From Selenomonas sp. (GTDB taxonomy: Bacteria; Bacillota; Negativicutes; Selenomonadales; Selenomonadaceae): a stretch of 50,955 nt of DNA. Made by a program: the position numbers and the translations under genes. Where the stretch lies: contig JAGBLH010000219.1 of the NCBI GenBank assembly GCA_017635515.1, positions 1 to 50,955 of the forward strand, in the 5' to 3' direction. Position 1 is the stretch's first letter, and the number at the start of each line of letters is the position of its first letter. The notes beneath the pieces were generated by a model, which did not search any database, was not told the origin of the DNA, and was given only the letters and a program-made list of their open reading frames with translations. Positions 7,265 through 17,066 of the stretch are shown here, piece by piece.

Positions 7265-8630
7265 GCCGCAGAGAGGGCCGCAAGAAAAGTTCCTCGCAAC
7301 AAATGCCGACATCGCAATTTACGGTGGGGCGGCTGGCGGCGGGAAGACGTATGCTCTGCTTCTTGAACCGTTGCGTCACATGAACGTGGATGGCTATACC
7401 GCGACAATTTTTCGTAAGAATGCCACGCAGATAACCATTGACGGTGGTTTGTTGGACGAAAGTATGCAGATATATGGCCTTTTACGAAGCGCTGTATATA
7501 AGGCCAGTCCGAAGCCTCATTGGACGTTTAACGGCAAGGCGAGAGTGTCCTTTATGCACATCGACGGCGACCGCGATTTGCCGAAATGGCAAGGCTCTCA
7601 GATTTGTTATTTGGGTTTTGATGAGCTGTGCCATTTCTCCGAAACGCAGTTTTTCTATATGCTATCACGAAACCGCAGTACCTGTGGCGTGAAGCCTTGC
7701 ATCAGAGCGACTTGCAATCCCGATGTGGATAGTTGGGTCGCCAAGTTTATTGCATGGTGGATTGACCAAGATACTGGCTATCCGATACCCGAACGGTCTG
7801 GAAAGATTCGCTGGTTTTTCCGTGATGCGGAAGAAATAACGTGGGCTGATTCCGTAGACGAGTTGACGGAAATGCTGAAAGGCAACCCTGACTTCAAGCC
7901 AGAGTTTTGCAAAAGCGTGACCTTCATAGCATCGAATATCTATGACAACAAGATTCTGCTGGAACGCAACCCGTCATATCTGGCGAACCTGCACGGCCTC
8001 GGCATCGTGGAGAAAGAACGATTGCTCAGAGGCAACTGGAAAATTCGCCCTGCTGCCGGGTTCTACTTCAAGAGGTCGAAAGTGGGCGAAATGCTCAATG
8101 CGGTGCCGACAGATGTTGTTCGTTGGGTTCGAGCCTGGGATTTGGCTGCGACCATACCAAGCGAGAACAAGGAAAGCGCTTGCACGGCTGGCGTTTTGAT
8201 GGGCAAGCGGAAAGACGGCAGAACTGTTATTGCGGATGTGATAAATGTTCGTGAGAACAGCGCTGACGTTAGACGGCTGATAAGGAACACGGCAGTCAGC
8301 GACAATGCGCTCTATGGCAATGTCACGGTGCGCTTGCCGCAAGACCCCGGACAGGCCGGTAAAGACCAAGTGCAGAGTTTCGTAAGACTGCTCGGCGGAT
8401 TCCATGTGATTACGATGCCAGAGACGGGTGACAAAATAACTCGTGCCGAGCCGTTTTCATCGCAGTGGCTGGCTGGGAATGTTGATGTTATGACCGCTGA
8501 ATGGAATGATGAGTATTTCAGACAGTTGGAGAATTTCCCCGTGATGGCGTTGAAAGATATGGTTGACGCATCGGCAAACGCTTATGCCGAACTGGAAAAC
8601 GGCATACCAGACTTTGGTTTCTCGTTCTGA
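7254..8630 (+). CDS. terL: Terminase large subunit
   Basis: Packaging motor ATPase and nuclease, 458 residues from ATG 7254 (GGGAGTGG upstream). Walker A is GGAAGGGKT at 24-32 and Walker B ICYLGFDE at 117-124. The nuclease domain begins near RAWDLAAT, with Asp296 as the likely first metal ligand, followed by DPGQAGKDQ. Length is typical of the family. The upstream in-frame extension to 7179 overlaps the small subunit and has no ribosome site. Confidence 0.93.
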   Translation: MILKPQRGPQEKFLATNADIAIYGGAAGGGKTYALLLEPLRHMNVDGYTATIFRKNATQITIDGGLLDESMQIYGLLRSAVYKASPKPHWTFNGKARVSFMHIDGDRDLPKWQGSQICYLGFDELCHFSETQFFYMLSRNRSTCGVKPCIRATCNPDVDSWVAKFIAWWIDQDTGYPIPERSGKIRWFFRDAEEITWADSVDELTEMLKGNPDFKPEFCKSVTFIASNIYDNKILLERNPSYLANLHGLGIVEKERLLRGNWKIRPAAGFYFKRSKVGEMLNAVPTDVVRWVRAWDLAATIPSENKESACTAGVLMGKRKDGRTVIADVINVRENSADVRRLIRNTAVSDNALYGNVTVRLPQDPGQAGKDQVQSFVRLLGGFHVITMPETGDKITRAEPFSSQWLAGNVDVMTAEWNDEYFRQLENFPVMALKDMVDASANAYAELENGIPDFGFSF

Positions 8631-8638
8631 GGTGGATT

Positions 8639-10750
8639 ATGAGTATATTTGATACCCTGTTTGGGAGAAAGAAATCGCAAGAAGCGTACACGGACAGCAA
8701 CCGTAACAGCTTCATATCGAGGTGGACAAGACCACCGACCATGAACACGTCGGAATGGCTTGCCATGTTCTCGAAAAGCCCCCGGCTTGCGGTGGTGGAC
8801 AGGATTGCCAGCGATCTAGCGAACATCGAAGGCAAGCTGTATCAAATCCAGCCGGACGGCACAGAAGTCGAGGTCTTGAGCCATCCCTTCCTTGACTTCA
8901 TGGGACAGCCGAACCCGCTGTATGAGATGACGAGTTCTGCGATGTGGCGGCTGCACGAGATATACCTGATGCTCGTCGGCGAAAGCTATTTCCTGATTGA
9001 GAGGAATGAAAGCGGTATGCCGGTGGAGTTGTGGAACGTCCCGCCCCATTGGGTAAAGGCCACGCCGTATCTCGGCAGTCCGAAATACTCGATAGTCTCG
9101 CCGGGTGGTTTGAACATGACCGTCCCTGTGGATGATATGTTTGTGATGAAGCAGCTCAACCCCCTTGACCCGTTCATGCGAGGGCTGGGCATTGCTGAAA
9201 GCATTGCGGACGAGGTTGAGATTGATGAGTACGCTGCCAAGTTCCAGAAGCGGTTCTTCTACAACGATGCCACGCCGCCTGTTGTGTTCAGTATGCCGAA
9301 TGCGACGAAGGAACAGCGTGACGCATTCCTGGCCCGCTGGAACCAGAAGCACAAAGGTGTGGAGAACAGCCACAAGGCGGCTGCCCTGTCCGGCGATGTC
9401 AGCATTCATGTGATGGGCAACGCCAACGGCGGCAACCTCGGTTTCATCGAAAGCCGCACAGCCATGCGCGATGCAGTCCTTGAACATTTTGGTGTGCCTC
9501 GTGAAATCATGGGCATCACCGAGAACAGCAATCGCTCGACGGCTGACGCGGCGCAGTACATCTATGCAAAGAATGTGCTGACACCGAAAATCAGGAACCG
9601 TGAGGAAGCGATAAACAAGCAGCTCATTCCGCTGTTTGGCGAGAACATCGTCTGGCGGTATGAAGCCGTAATTCCTTACGACAAAGAATTCGACAAGACA
9701 AGAGCCATAGAGGGGTACAGTGGTGGCTTGCTCACGAGGAATGAGGCTAGGCGGCTCCTGGACTTGCCTGACACTGACAATGGCGATGTGTTCCGTATCG
9801 GCATCAATGACCTGTTCGTAAACGAGGGTGACAACCCGACTGATGTGACACAAGCATTGATGCAAGACACGCTCGGCCTCAGCAGTGAACATGGCGAGAA
9901 GGGACGACAATTCAATATCGCCCTCCTGCTTCGGCAGGAAGCGACAGCCGTGCAGGAAGATGCACGGCTTTTCGAGGTTGCTGTAACCCGGCATTTCACG
10001 GAGCAGCAATCTGCGGTAGCGAAAGCTCTTGGCTTGAAGGACAAGGCCGGCATGAATGAGGCTCTTGCCAAGCTGGAACAGTTCCTGCTGCCGGATGGCA
10101 CGTTCGACGCAGAGCTGTGGAACGTGATGTCTGAGGAGGAACAGCGTTTGCTGGCCGAAGCTGTTGTTTCCGGCTTGCTTGACTGGAAAGAGGAAGCCAA
10201 AAAGCTGGGCGAGCTGTTCCTGCCGTTGTGGAAAAAGGCATACGATGATGGGGCGGCCATCAATCAGGAGAATTATACCCTGACCTCTATTGACCGTCCT
10301 GAATTTGTCAGCGCAGCCAAGATAAACGGCGGCAAGAGAATCGTCGGCATCGAGGCCACAACGCAGAAGCGTGTGGCTGAAATTGTTGCCGCTGGCGTGG
10401 CGAATGGCTCAAGTCAGGCAGAACTGAGAAAAGAAATTCTGGCGGAGATGGGAACCACGAAGTCGAGGGCAAAACTGATTGCCCGTCAGGAAACCATGAC
10501 GGCTCTCGCCACAGGGCAGTTTGACATGATGAAAGCTGCCGGGGCGCAGACTAAGACGTGGCATCACAGGCCGCAGGTTGACCCCAGGGATGGGACGCAC
10601 GGCAAGGCAAACCACGTCAAGCTGGAAGGTGAGACGCGGGCCATCGACGAGAAGTTCTCGAACGGGTTGCTTTACCCCCGTGACCCGAATGACAACCGCC
10701 CAGGAGAGCTTATTAACTGCCGGTGTTACCTCACCTACGGCGGTTTTTAA
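8639..10750 (+). CDS. Portal protein fused to MuF-like head morphogenesis protein
   Basis: 703 residues. The first about 420 are an HK97-type portal (SRWTRPPTMNTSEWLAMFSK, then YLMLVGESYFLIERN and the VPREIMGI region). The C-terminal about 140 residues form a MuF-type domain with KTWHHRPQVDPRDGTHGKAN and the terminal GELINCRCYLTYGGF. These two functions are often separate genes, so this is a fusion. The portal is the dodecameric DNA entry channel; MuF domains are minor head proteins or toxin carriers. Good GAGGTGG ribosome site. Placed directly after TerL. Confidence 0.92.
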   Translation: MSIFDTLFGRKKSQEAYTDSNRNSFISRWTRPPTMNTSEWLAMFSKSPRLAVVDRIASDLANIEGKLYQIQPDGTEVEVLSHPFLDFMGQPNPLYEMTSSAMWRLHEIYLMLVGESYFLIERNESGMPVELWNVPPHWVKATPYLGSPKYSIVSPGGLNMTVPVDDMFVMKQLNPLDPFMRGLGIAESIADEVEIDEYAAKFQKRFFYNDATPPVVFSMPNATKEQRDAFLARWNQKHKGVENSHKAAALSGDVSIHVMGNANGGNLGFIESRTAMRDAVLEHFGVPREIMGITENSNRSTADAAQYIYAKNVLTPKIRNREEAINKQLIPLFGENIVWRYEAVIPYDKEFDKTRAIEGYSGGLLTRNEARRLLDLPDTDNGDVFRIGINDLFVNEGDNPTDVTQALMQDTLGLSSEHGEKGRQFNIALLLRQEATAVQEDARLFEVAVTRHFTEQQSAVAKALGLKDKAGMNEALAKLEQFLLPDGTFDAELWNVMSEEEQRLLAEAVVSGLLDWKEEAKKLGELFLPLWKKAYDDGAAINQENYTLTSIDRPEFVSAAKINGGKRIVGIEATTQKRVAEIVAAGVANGSSQAELRKEILAEMGTTKSRAKLIARQETMTALATGQFDMMKAAGAQTKTWHHRPQVDPRDGTHGKANHVKLEGETRAIDEKFSNGLLYPRDPNDNRPGELINCRCYLTYGGF

Positions 10751-10783
10751 GATATGACATTCCGAGGAAAGGAGGTACGTTGC

Positions 10784-11488
10784 ATGGACAACGAAAACAC
10801 CGGCAGAGAGTATAAGTCCTTTAAGTTCGAGCTGAAAGAGGCGAACGAGGAGGGCGAGTTCTCTGGCTATGCTGCCGTTTTCGGCAACAAGGATGATGGT
10901 GATGACATCATCGAAAAAGGAGCGTTCGCCAGAACAATCCTTGAGGATTTCAGTCGCATCAAAATCCTGTCGCAGCACAGAGGGCATGACTTGCCGATAG
11001 GCAAGCCCTTGGAGCTGAAAGAGGATGACCACGGCCTCTACATCAGAGGCAAGATAAGCGACACTCAGACGGGACGGGACATCCGTACTCTTCTGAAAGA
11101 TGGAGTCCTGACAGAGATGTCGATTGGCTATGATACTGTGAAGTATGACTTCGACAGCATCACTGGCATCCGGCATCTCAAAGAAATCCGGCTGTGGGAA
11201 GTGTCGATTGTGACCTGGGCCATGAATAATCAGGCAAAGATTGACGCTGTGAAGTCGTTGCAGTCCGGGACTGAGGAACTCAAAACCTTGGTTGACGAGA
11301 TTGCATCCGAGGCGAAAGCCGGGAAGCTGACCCGCACAAAGCTGGAAGCCATCAAGCCTTTCATCGCTGTCATGCGTGAGCTGACTGACATTCTCGACCC
11401 GCTCTTGAGTGACAGCCCGCAGCAGCAGGAAGACCAGCCGCAGAAAGGCATGAAGTCGTCTGGAATGGTCTTTGAGATTGTTCCCTAA
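10784..11488 (+). CDS. Prohead protease (HK97 type)
   Basis: Serine protease that matures the prohead. ATG 10784 follows AAAGGAGG; the upstream in-frame ATG at 10754 does not. Family features: the N-terminal SGYAAVFGNKDDGDDII strand, His65 in LSQHRGHDLPIG and Ser113 in LTEMSIGY, followed by KEIRLWEVSIVTW. 234 residues, typical size. The capsid gene with its removable N-terminal region follows. Confidence 0.9.
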   Translation: MDNENTGREYKSFKFELKEANEEGEFSGYAAVFGNKDDGDDIIEKGAFARTILEDFSRIKILSQHRGHDLPIGKPLELKEDDHGLYIRGKISDTQTGRDIRTLLKDGVLTEMSIGYDTVKYDFDSITGIRHLKEIRLWEVSIVTWAMNNQAKIDAVKSLQSGTEELKTLVDEIASEAKAGKLTRTKLEAIKPFIAVMRELTDILDPLLSDSPQQQEDQPQKGMKSSGMVFEIVP

Positions 11489-11508
11489 GAAACAGGAGGT
11501 AAATCGAA

Positions 11509-13044
11509 ATGAAGCTGAATCAGAAAGAACTTGCTGAGATTATTGCCAAAATCTACAACAACCTCAGCGAAAAGCGCAAGGCCCGCAAAGAAGCTGGCGA
11601 GGATGTAGCTGAAGGGTTCACCGTCGAGGAAATCGTCGGCGAGCTTGCAGCCATCGTAGGAAGCGGTGAGGATGGCGAGTCCAAAAGTGGCGAAGCTGAT
11701 GAGGGCGATGCCGATAACAGCAACGCAGATGAAGGTACTGACAACGCCGATGAGGGCAAGTCAAAAGAAGGCCAGACGGAGATTCCGGCAGACTTCTTTG
11801 CCACCGTAGTGAAGGCACTGGATGCACTTCAGAACGGAGACAAGAAAGGTGAGGCTCCGGCTCCTGAAACCAAGAGTGCAAAGCCCCAGCAGACGGGTCG
11901 CAAGTATGCCAACATCTTCCTGACTGGTACTGCTGGGCAGGACAAGCCTGATGGCTTCAAAGCTCGCATCGCTTCAATGTCCGCACCTGAACGCAAGAAG
12001 ACAGTCTATGGTATGTTTGGACGTGCTGTGAAGTGCATCCATGCTTCCAAGGGTGACTTCGAGAGGGCTGCCTATAATGCAGAGCAGAAGTTCAATGACA
12101 GCGAAATGGCGAAGGAGTTCAAAGCTCTGTCTGCTACGAATCCCAGCGAGGGCGGCTATCTCGTGCCGGAGGTTTATGCCAACGAAATCATTGAGCTGCT
12201 TTATCCCGCCACTGTCATTTACAGCCTTGGCGCTCGTCGGCTCGGTATGTCCAATGGCAACCTCAACATTCCCAAGATTAAGACTGGATCCCGTGCGTTG
12301 TTTACTGGCGAGAATCGTGCGATTCCCAAGTCTGCACCTAAGTTCGGCAATCTCCGCCTCTCCGCAAAGAAGCTGACTGCTCTCATTCCGATGAGCAATG
12401 ACCTGCTTCGCTCCACGAATTTTGACAACGATGTCATCGTTGGTCAGGACATCACGAAGCAGATGGCTCTCGGTGTTGATTACGGTGCTCTGCTTGGTTC
12501 TGGCGGTGAATTCCAGCCCCTTGGCATTATGAAGAACAAGAACGTCCAGAACATCGACGTGACTGCGATTGATGCCGCATACGCAAGCAGCGCAGGTGTG
12601 CTGACTGCCGCTTTCCCGAACTACCTTGTAGCTTCTGTGCTGAAGAACAACGTCTATGCTGACGGTCTGGGCTTCGTGTTCAACACCAGCGTAGAGCAGT
12701 TCCTGAAGGCTATGCGCGATGATGTAGGTGGCTTCATCTTCGCCAAGGAGATGAACGAGAACCACACACTGGTCGGCTATCCATACCAGACCACGAATCT
12801 GTTGGAAACCAACAGTGGCAAGACCAGCATCATCTTCGGCAACTGGAATGACCTCATCATCGGCGAGCAGGGCGCTCTGGAAATCGAAACCAGCCGTGAG
12901 GGTTCCTGGACGGATGAGTCTGGTGCTCTCGTGTCTGCATTCGAGAATGACCAGACGCTGATTCGTGCTATCGACAATGTGGACATCGGCCTCCGTCATG
13001 AGGAGAGCTTCGCCGTTGCCACCAAGGTAGCTGTGCCGGTGTGA
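11509..13044 (+). CDS. Major capsid protein (HK97 fold)
   Basis: 511 residues. The first about 150 are helical, very acidic and low-complexity (Asp/Glu/Ser/Gly-rich around 60-90), as expected for the scaffolding delta region cut by the upstream protease. The HK97-fold core follows (SEGGYLVPEVYANEIIELL, then RLGMSNGNLNIPKI, then MSNDLLRSTN). The C-terminus is the usual DVGLRH-like segment. Strong AGGAGG upstream. Confidence 0.93.
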   Translation: MKLNQKELAEIIAKIYNNLSEKRKARKEAGEDVAEGFTVEEIVGELAAIVGSGEDGESKSGEADEGDADNSNADEGTDNADEGKSKEGQTEIPADFFATVVKALDALQNGDKKGEAPAPETKSAKPQQTGRKYANIFLTGTAGQDKPDGFKARIASMSAPERKKTVYGMFGRAVKCIHASKGDFERAAYNAEQKFNDSEMAKEFKALSATNPSEGGYLVPEVYANEIIELLYPATVIYSLGARRLGMSNGNLNIPKIKTGSRALFTGENRAIPKSAPKFGNLRLSAKKLTALIPMSNDLLRSTNFDNDVIVGQDITKQMALGVDYGALLGSGGEFQPLGIMKNKNVQNIDVTAIDAAYASSAGVLTAAFPNYLVASVLKNNVYADGLGFVFNTSVEQFLKAMRDDVGGFIFAKEMNENHTLVGYPYQTTNLLETNSGKTSIIFGNWNDLIIGEQGALEIETSREGSWTDESGALVSAFENDQTLIRAIDNVDIGLRHEESFAVATKVAVPV

Positions 13045-13063
13045 TGATGGGAGGTAGAGCAGA

Positions 13064-13432
13064 ATGAAACGCGAATTGATTCAAAATGTGAGGGTTCAGC
13101 CCTACGCATCAGGAGAAAGCATTGAGAGAGCCGGATTCCTTTCCGCAATCCTCGCTGTAAAGGTCGGCACGACAGGTGCATTGACCGTAACGGTCACGCA
13201 CGGAGATGCCGACACGGCAGCAGAGGCTGTTACGGATAAGCTGGTATTTCCCGAAACCCATACTTCGGGTGGCGTGTATACCATCAGCGATGTGACGGCC
13301 GGCGATGTGGTCAACATTGACCTTGATTTGCTGGGGCTGAAGAACTATGTGAAGCTCACCCTCTCTGGTGCCGCTGCCGCGAACAGCACGGCAGCCCTTG
13401 CTCTGGGCGATAAGAACGTCCAGGCAGTCTGA
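13064..13432 (+). CDS. Probable head decoration protein, 122 aa
   Basis: Small beta-rich protein immediately after the capsid gene, with alternating hydrophobic Thr/Val stretches (GALTVTVTHGDADTA) and a terminal KLTLSG strand. Position and composition fit a capsid decoration or cement protein. No specific family was confirmed. GGGAGG upstream. Confidence 0.6.
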   Translation: MKRELIQNVRVQPYASGESIERAGFLSAILAVKVGTTGALTVTVTHGDADTAAEAVTDKLVFPETHTSGGVYTISDVTAGDVVNIDLDLLGLKNYVKLTLSGAAAANSTAALALGDKNVQAV

Positions 13433-13444
13433 GGGGAGGCGGCT

Positions 13445-13582
13445 ATGATGCCCAGAATCTATAAGCCCGTGGGGCCGTCAAGCGATAAGGCGCTCAAGCC
13501 TGTTGCCGAGACGAAGGATTCCGCGAAGAAGCCTGAGCCGCAGAAATCGAATAAGCAGAAGAATGAAGACGGCGGGCAGTAG
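13445..13582 (+). CDS. Small Lys/Pro-rich protein, 45 aa
   Basis: Short ORF behind GAGGGGAGG (ATG 13445 or 13448), sequence MMPRIYKPVGPSSDK followed by a charged, disordered Lys/Pro/Glu tail. Such tiny genes are common between the capsid and connector genes. Its stop codon lies in the loop side of a strong hairpin. Confidence 0.6.
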   Translation: MMPRIYKPVGPSSDKALKPVAETKDSAKKPEPQKSNKQKNEDGGQ

Positions 13583-13597
13583 CTCGCCGTTGTTTTG
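13569..13597 (+). terminator. Hairpin between capsid and connector genes
   Basis: Nine-pair stem ACGGCGGGC / GCTCGCCGT with loop AGTA, followed by TGTTTTG. It may attenuate transcription after the highly expressed capsid genes. The stop codon of the 45-aa gene is inside it. Confidence 0.55.
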
Positions 13598-13609
13598 CAG
13601 GAGGCCGTT

Positions 13610-14233
13610 ATGCTTGCAGACAATGCTTTGACTACATTGGAACGAATGAAGCTGATGCTGGGCTTGTCAAACGTCGAGGACGAGCAGATGGATGAAGTCA
13701 TCACGCTGCTGATAAACAAAGCCTCAGCGTGGGTGGAACGCCAAGCTGGTCGGCATTTCGGCAAGCAGTCGTACCATCAGTGGTATGACGCAGACGGACA
13801 GCAAGAGCTTGTTCTGATGGAGTACCCAATTATCAGCGTGGATTTCGTAAAAGAGGAAGGTGTTCTGGTTGACCCCAGCCGTTATGACTTTGCGCAGACT
13901 GCCAGCATTGGCGTTATTTACCGCGATGAGGGCTGGCTGAAAGCGGGATGGCGAAAGGGGATAGCCTATGACATCATTAGGCCGAAGCGGGTCATCGAGG
14001 TGAGCTATACGGCAGGGTATGTCCTGCCGAAAGATGCCACCGAGGATGAGCCGCAGACCCTGCCAGCCGATTTGGAAGGCTTGCTGTGGGACATGGTTTC
14101 CCAAGCATACACGAACTTGCAGAGCGGGTCGCAGGGGCTGTCGGCATTCTCCATCTCCGACGTATCGTGGGAGTTTGACAAAGGAACTCATGCTGAGTGG
14201 TTGCAGCTCATAAACCTCTACCGGAGGTACTGA
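13610..14233 (+). CDS. Head-tail connector protein (gp6-like)
   Basis: 207 residues starting behind GGAGG at ATG 13610. The N-terminal helix pair (LERMKLMLGLSNVEDEQMDE, INKASAWVERQAGR) is typical of gp6/DNA-packaging connector proteins, with a central strand region and a C-terminal helix. It forms the ring beneath the portal. Position after the capsid block and before the gp10-like gene supports this. Confidence 0.8.
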   Translation: MLADNALTTLERMKLMLGLSNVEDEQMDEVITLLINKASAWVERQAGRHFGKQSYHQWYDADGQQELVLMEYPIISVDFVKEEGVLVDPSRYDFAQTASIGVIYRDEGWLKAGWRKGIAYDIIRPKRVIEVSYTAGYVLPKDATEDEPQTLPADLEGLLWDMVSQAYTNLQSGSQGLSAFSISDVSWEFDKGTHAEWLQLINLYRRY

Positions 14234-14234
14234 C

Positions 14235-14669
14235 ATGGAAGACGTAAGTGTAATCCTATCAGATTTTCAGAGGCTTCAAAATGTCTGCCAGAAGATACAG
14301 GAAAAAAGTATACTGGTGGGAATCGTTGGAACCGCAGATTCCGAAGTCCTGAAAATCGCAGCTATCCATGAATACGGTTTGGGCAAAATGCCGGAACGGT
14401 CGTTCATACGGGCGAGTTTCGATGCAGACCAAGGGAAGCTGGCGGAGATTGTGTCAGGAGCATTGACCAAGGTACTGAGGGAGCAGACCACGCCAGAAGC
14501 CGCAGCGCACTCCATAGGTGCGCAAGCGGCACAACTGGTTCAGAACTATATCGACACGAACCGTGTGAAGCCGCAGTCAGATTTCTCCAAGAAAAGACAG
14601 CATACGACACTGTACGAGACTGGTACGCATATTCGTGACAGGATTGCATACAAGGTGGTGGATTCCTGA
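14235..14669 (+). CDS. HK97 gp10-like neck/tail completion protein
   Basis: 144 residues with AAIHEYGLGKMPERSFIR, the hallmark of gp10-like and virion-morphogenesis proteins, followed by a helical C-terminus. One base separates it from the connector stop, and it overlaps the next gene by one base, consistent with a coupled head-tail joining operon. Confidence 0.8.
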   Translation: MEDVSVILSDFQRLQNVCQKIQEKSILVGIVGTADSEVLKIAAIHEYGLGKMPERSFIRASFDADQGKLAEIVSGALTKVLREQTTPEAAAHSIGAQAAQLVQNYIDTNRVKPQSDFSKKRQHTTLYETGTHIRDRIAYKVVDS

Positions 14670-15025
14670 TGTTCTATGCGACACCAAGATTGCCACGGGC
14701 TTTGCTGCATATCCTGACAGTATCGAACAGGACGTTTGTGCGTGATCCGGCAAACGGCGGGCAATCAAAGCCAGTCGATGAGCCGATTGCGTCATTCTGG
14801 GGAATCGTGATGCCGGTGTCTGACAAGGATTGGAAGCAACTGCCGGAAGGCTCCTATGAGGAGAACACGCAGAAGCTCTACACCGATGACCCGGTAGACA
14901 TTCAGCCTGGACATATTATCCGTGATACCTATGACGGACAGCTTTACACCGTGAAGCAGGAACTGAATCATAACACCATTCACCCGATGCGCAGGTTTCT
15001 TGTGGAAGGAGTGGTCAAGAAATGA
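14669..15025 (+). CDS. Probable head-tail joining/stopper protein
   Basis: 118 residues, beta-rich, with a Tyr-Asp-Gly-Gln-Leu-Tyr (TYDGQLYTVKQ) segment. I do not recognise a precise family. Gene order between the gp10-like protein and the neck terminator suggests a stopper or head-closure role. Confidence 0.55.
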   Translation: MFYATPRLPRALLHILTVSNRTFVRDPANGGQSKPVDEPIASFWGIVMPVSDKDWKQLPEGSYEENTQKLYTDDPVDIQPGHIIRDTYDGQLYTVKQELNHNTIHPMRRFLVEGVVKK

Positions 15026-15549
15026 GATTTATTCAAGCCCGCAACGAAATTGTGGCTCGGCTGGAAGCTCACCTTGGCTGCCCCGTGGTTTTGTCAGAAC
15101 AGGTCGCTGACAAGCCTGTATACCCGTATTGCTATTACAGTGTTCTGACCCCACGAATATCAAACCATGCGTTCGGTCTGCATAAGGTTGTGGAAGCTGA
15201 TGAAGGCTATGTGCTTCAGCGCCAAGAGCCAGTATCAGCAACCATGTCCTTCACAGTTTGCAGCATGAACCGTGAAGCAGAGGATGGCTATATTTACGGC
15301 GAGGATGAGGCGATGGAACTGGCAGAAAAAGTCCATGGGTTTTTCCTGCTGGACGCGCACAACATCCATACCAATAACGGTGACATCGTGATTTACAACG
15401 TAGGGCCTGTGAGCAATCGAACGAGCTTTCTAGTTGAAGACACGGTGCGTCGATACGGCGTTGACATTCGGTTCAAATACATACGAACCGATGAAAAGCC
15501 GACAACCATCATTACAAATCCGGGGAATCCCAAAGGGTTGCCCCGATGA
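15022..15549 (+). CDS. Tail terminator / neck protein (gp12-like)
   Basis: 175 residues; similar to the phage neck terminator family found just before the sheath gene in myoviruses (N-terminal helix ARNEIVARLEAHLG, then PYPYCYYSVLTP-like strand, then VRRYGVDIRF). It overlaps the upstream gene by four bases. Role: capping the tail tube at the neck. Confidence 0.7.
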   Translation: MRFIQARNEIVARLEAHLGCPVVLSEQVADKPVYPYCYYSVLTPRISNHAFGLHKVVEADEGYVLQRQEPVSATMSFTVCSMNREAEDGYIYGEDEAMELAEKVHGFFLLDAHNIHTNNGDIVIYNVGPVSNRTSFLVEDTVRRYGVDIRFKYIRTDEKPTTIITNPGNPKGLPR

Positions 15550-15564
15550 CAGGAGGAAAAGCAC

Positions 15565-17052
15565 ATGGCATCAAGAGATGTAATTGTCGTGGTGCAGCGT
15601 GATGCGCTGCCTAAGACAAAAGAAACCCTTGACATCCTGCTTGTGTCTACCACCGGCGCTGTCCCGGTAGCCACTTACAGGGATAAAGATGTCGTCGAAG
15701 CTGTGTTTGGCAAAGACGGCCCGCACCCCAATGCAAAGATTTTGCGTAAAGCCATCACGCTGTTCAACCAAGGCAAGACGACCTTGGCTGAAACGCTGGT
15801 GAGCAAAATCAAAATTGTGGGGTTCGAGCCGCCCAGCAGTACACCTGCTACCGCTGCAAAGTTCACCGCCACGTTCCCTGACGGCAATCTGGAATGGCCG
15901 TTGGAAGCAGGAGTTGGCATCTGGGTGAAGGTTGGTGGTGATGAAAATGCAGTTATTTCCGCAACCACGTCCGCAAAGGTGACGAAGTGGCGGCAGATTC
16001 CTGCATTGTTCAACGGCACGTCCTTCACGAAAGGTGGAAAGACTTACAATCTGCAAGCGGATGGCCTGAATCTGGTGGCAACCGCAACCGAGAAGGGCGA
16101 GGCCGATACCATCCCCGCATTCGTGACTGTTTATGCAGATGCGGACTTGACGCAGGAATGGCCTTCCGAGCAGGTCTGCACGTTTGTGAATGGTTCGGAT
16201 GCGTTGAGTGCACCTGACAACCTTATCAAGACTATCCAGCAGTTCCAGTCCGATGAGGACAACGACTGGTATGTGTTCCTGACTGACCGTGACGAGCCGG
16301 AGTATGTTAAGGCTCTCTCCAAGTTTGCTGAGGCCAGTGAACCGACAGAGGCAGAGCTGGGGGCTGGCGTGGAAGACCATCGCAAATTCTACATCGGACA
16401 AACCGATGACAAGAATTTCGTATGTGAGACGGCCCGCGCCGCTGTCATCTATGCTGACACAGACCACATGAATGAGGAGCCAGATGCCTCCTACCTTGGC
16501 AATGTCGCGCCGTTCTATCCGTACAGCGTGACTTGGAAGTTCAAACGTCCGCAGGATGGCAATGCTACCACGAGCGAGGGCATCAAGCTGATTACGCTGC
16601 CCAAGCTGACCGATGGCGAACGTGACCAGCTCCTTGAGAACCACGTCAACTTCTTGACTGAGGAGTACAAACGCCAGTACGTCAAAGAGGGCGTATGCCT
16701 CAATGGTGAGTTCATTGACGTTGTGCTTGGCGGTGACTGGATTGCAAAGCGGATGCGTGATCTGCTCTATGACATCCTGCTCACCAATGCAAACATCAAC
16801 TATGATGATGCTGGTTTCGGCCTCATTGCCACGGCGGTGCTGCAAGCACTGGACGAGGCGGTGGACAATAACATCATCGCAAGGGATGCCGAGAGCGGCG
16901 CTGGCGTTTACACCGTGAATATCCCGAAGTATTCGGAAAGCACGGAGGAACAGCGCAGGAACCGCGTAATGCCGGACATCACCTGGGAGGCCCTGCTTGC
17001 AGGCGCAATCCATAAGGTGAAGACCAAGGGCGCTCTCCGCGCTTCGCTGTAA
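15565..17052 (+). CDS. Tail sheath protein
   Basis: 495 residues, DUF3383-type contractile sheath: N-terminal VVVQRDALPKTKETLDILL, a long acidic middle, and the conserved C-terminal RVMPDITWEALLAGAIHKVK. Its presence shows a contractile tail (myovirus). AGGAGG upstream; the tube gene follows 14 bases later. Confidence 0.88.
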   Translation: MASRDVIVVVQRDALPKTKETLDILLVSTTGAVPVATYRDKDVVEAVFGKDGPHPNAKILRKAITLFNQGKTTLAETLVSKIKIVGFEPPSSTPATAAKFTATFPDGNLEWPLEAGVGIWVKVGGDENAVISATTSAKVTKWRQIPALFNGTSFTKGGKTYNLQADGLNLVATATEKGEADTIPAFVTVYADADLTQEWPSEQVCTFVNGSDALSAPDNLIKTIQQFQSDEDNDWYVFLTDRDEPEYVKALSKFAEASEPTEAELGAGVEDHRKFYIGQTDDKNFVCETARAAVIYADTDHMNEEPDASYLGNVAPFYPYSVTWKFKRPQDGNATTSEGIKLITLPKLTDGERDQLLENHVNFLTEEYKRQYVKEGVCLNGEFIDVVLGGDWIAKRMRDLLYDILLTNANINYDDAGFGLIATAVLQALDEAVDNNIIARDAESGAGVYTVNIPKYSESTEEQRRNRVMPDITWEALLAGAIHKVKTKGALRASL

Positions 17053-17066
17053 GGGAGGGATGAACC

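Noticed and set aside
15571..17013. Long open frame (480 codons) on the minus strand
   Set aside because: It is opposite the well-supported tail sheath gene, has no ribosome site and shows no family. Similar antisense frames at 8816-10009 and 11974-12999 were left out for the same reason.
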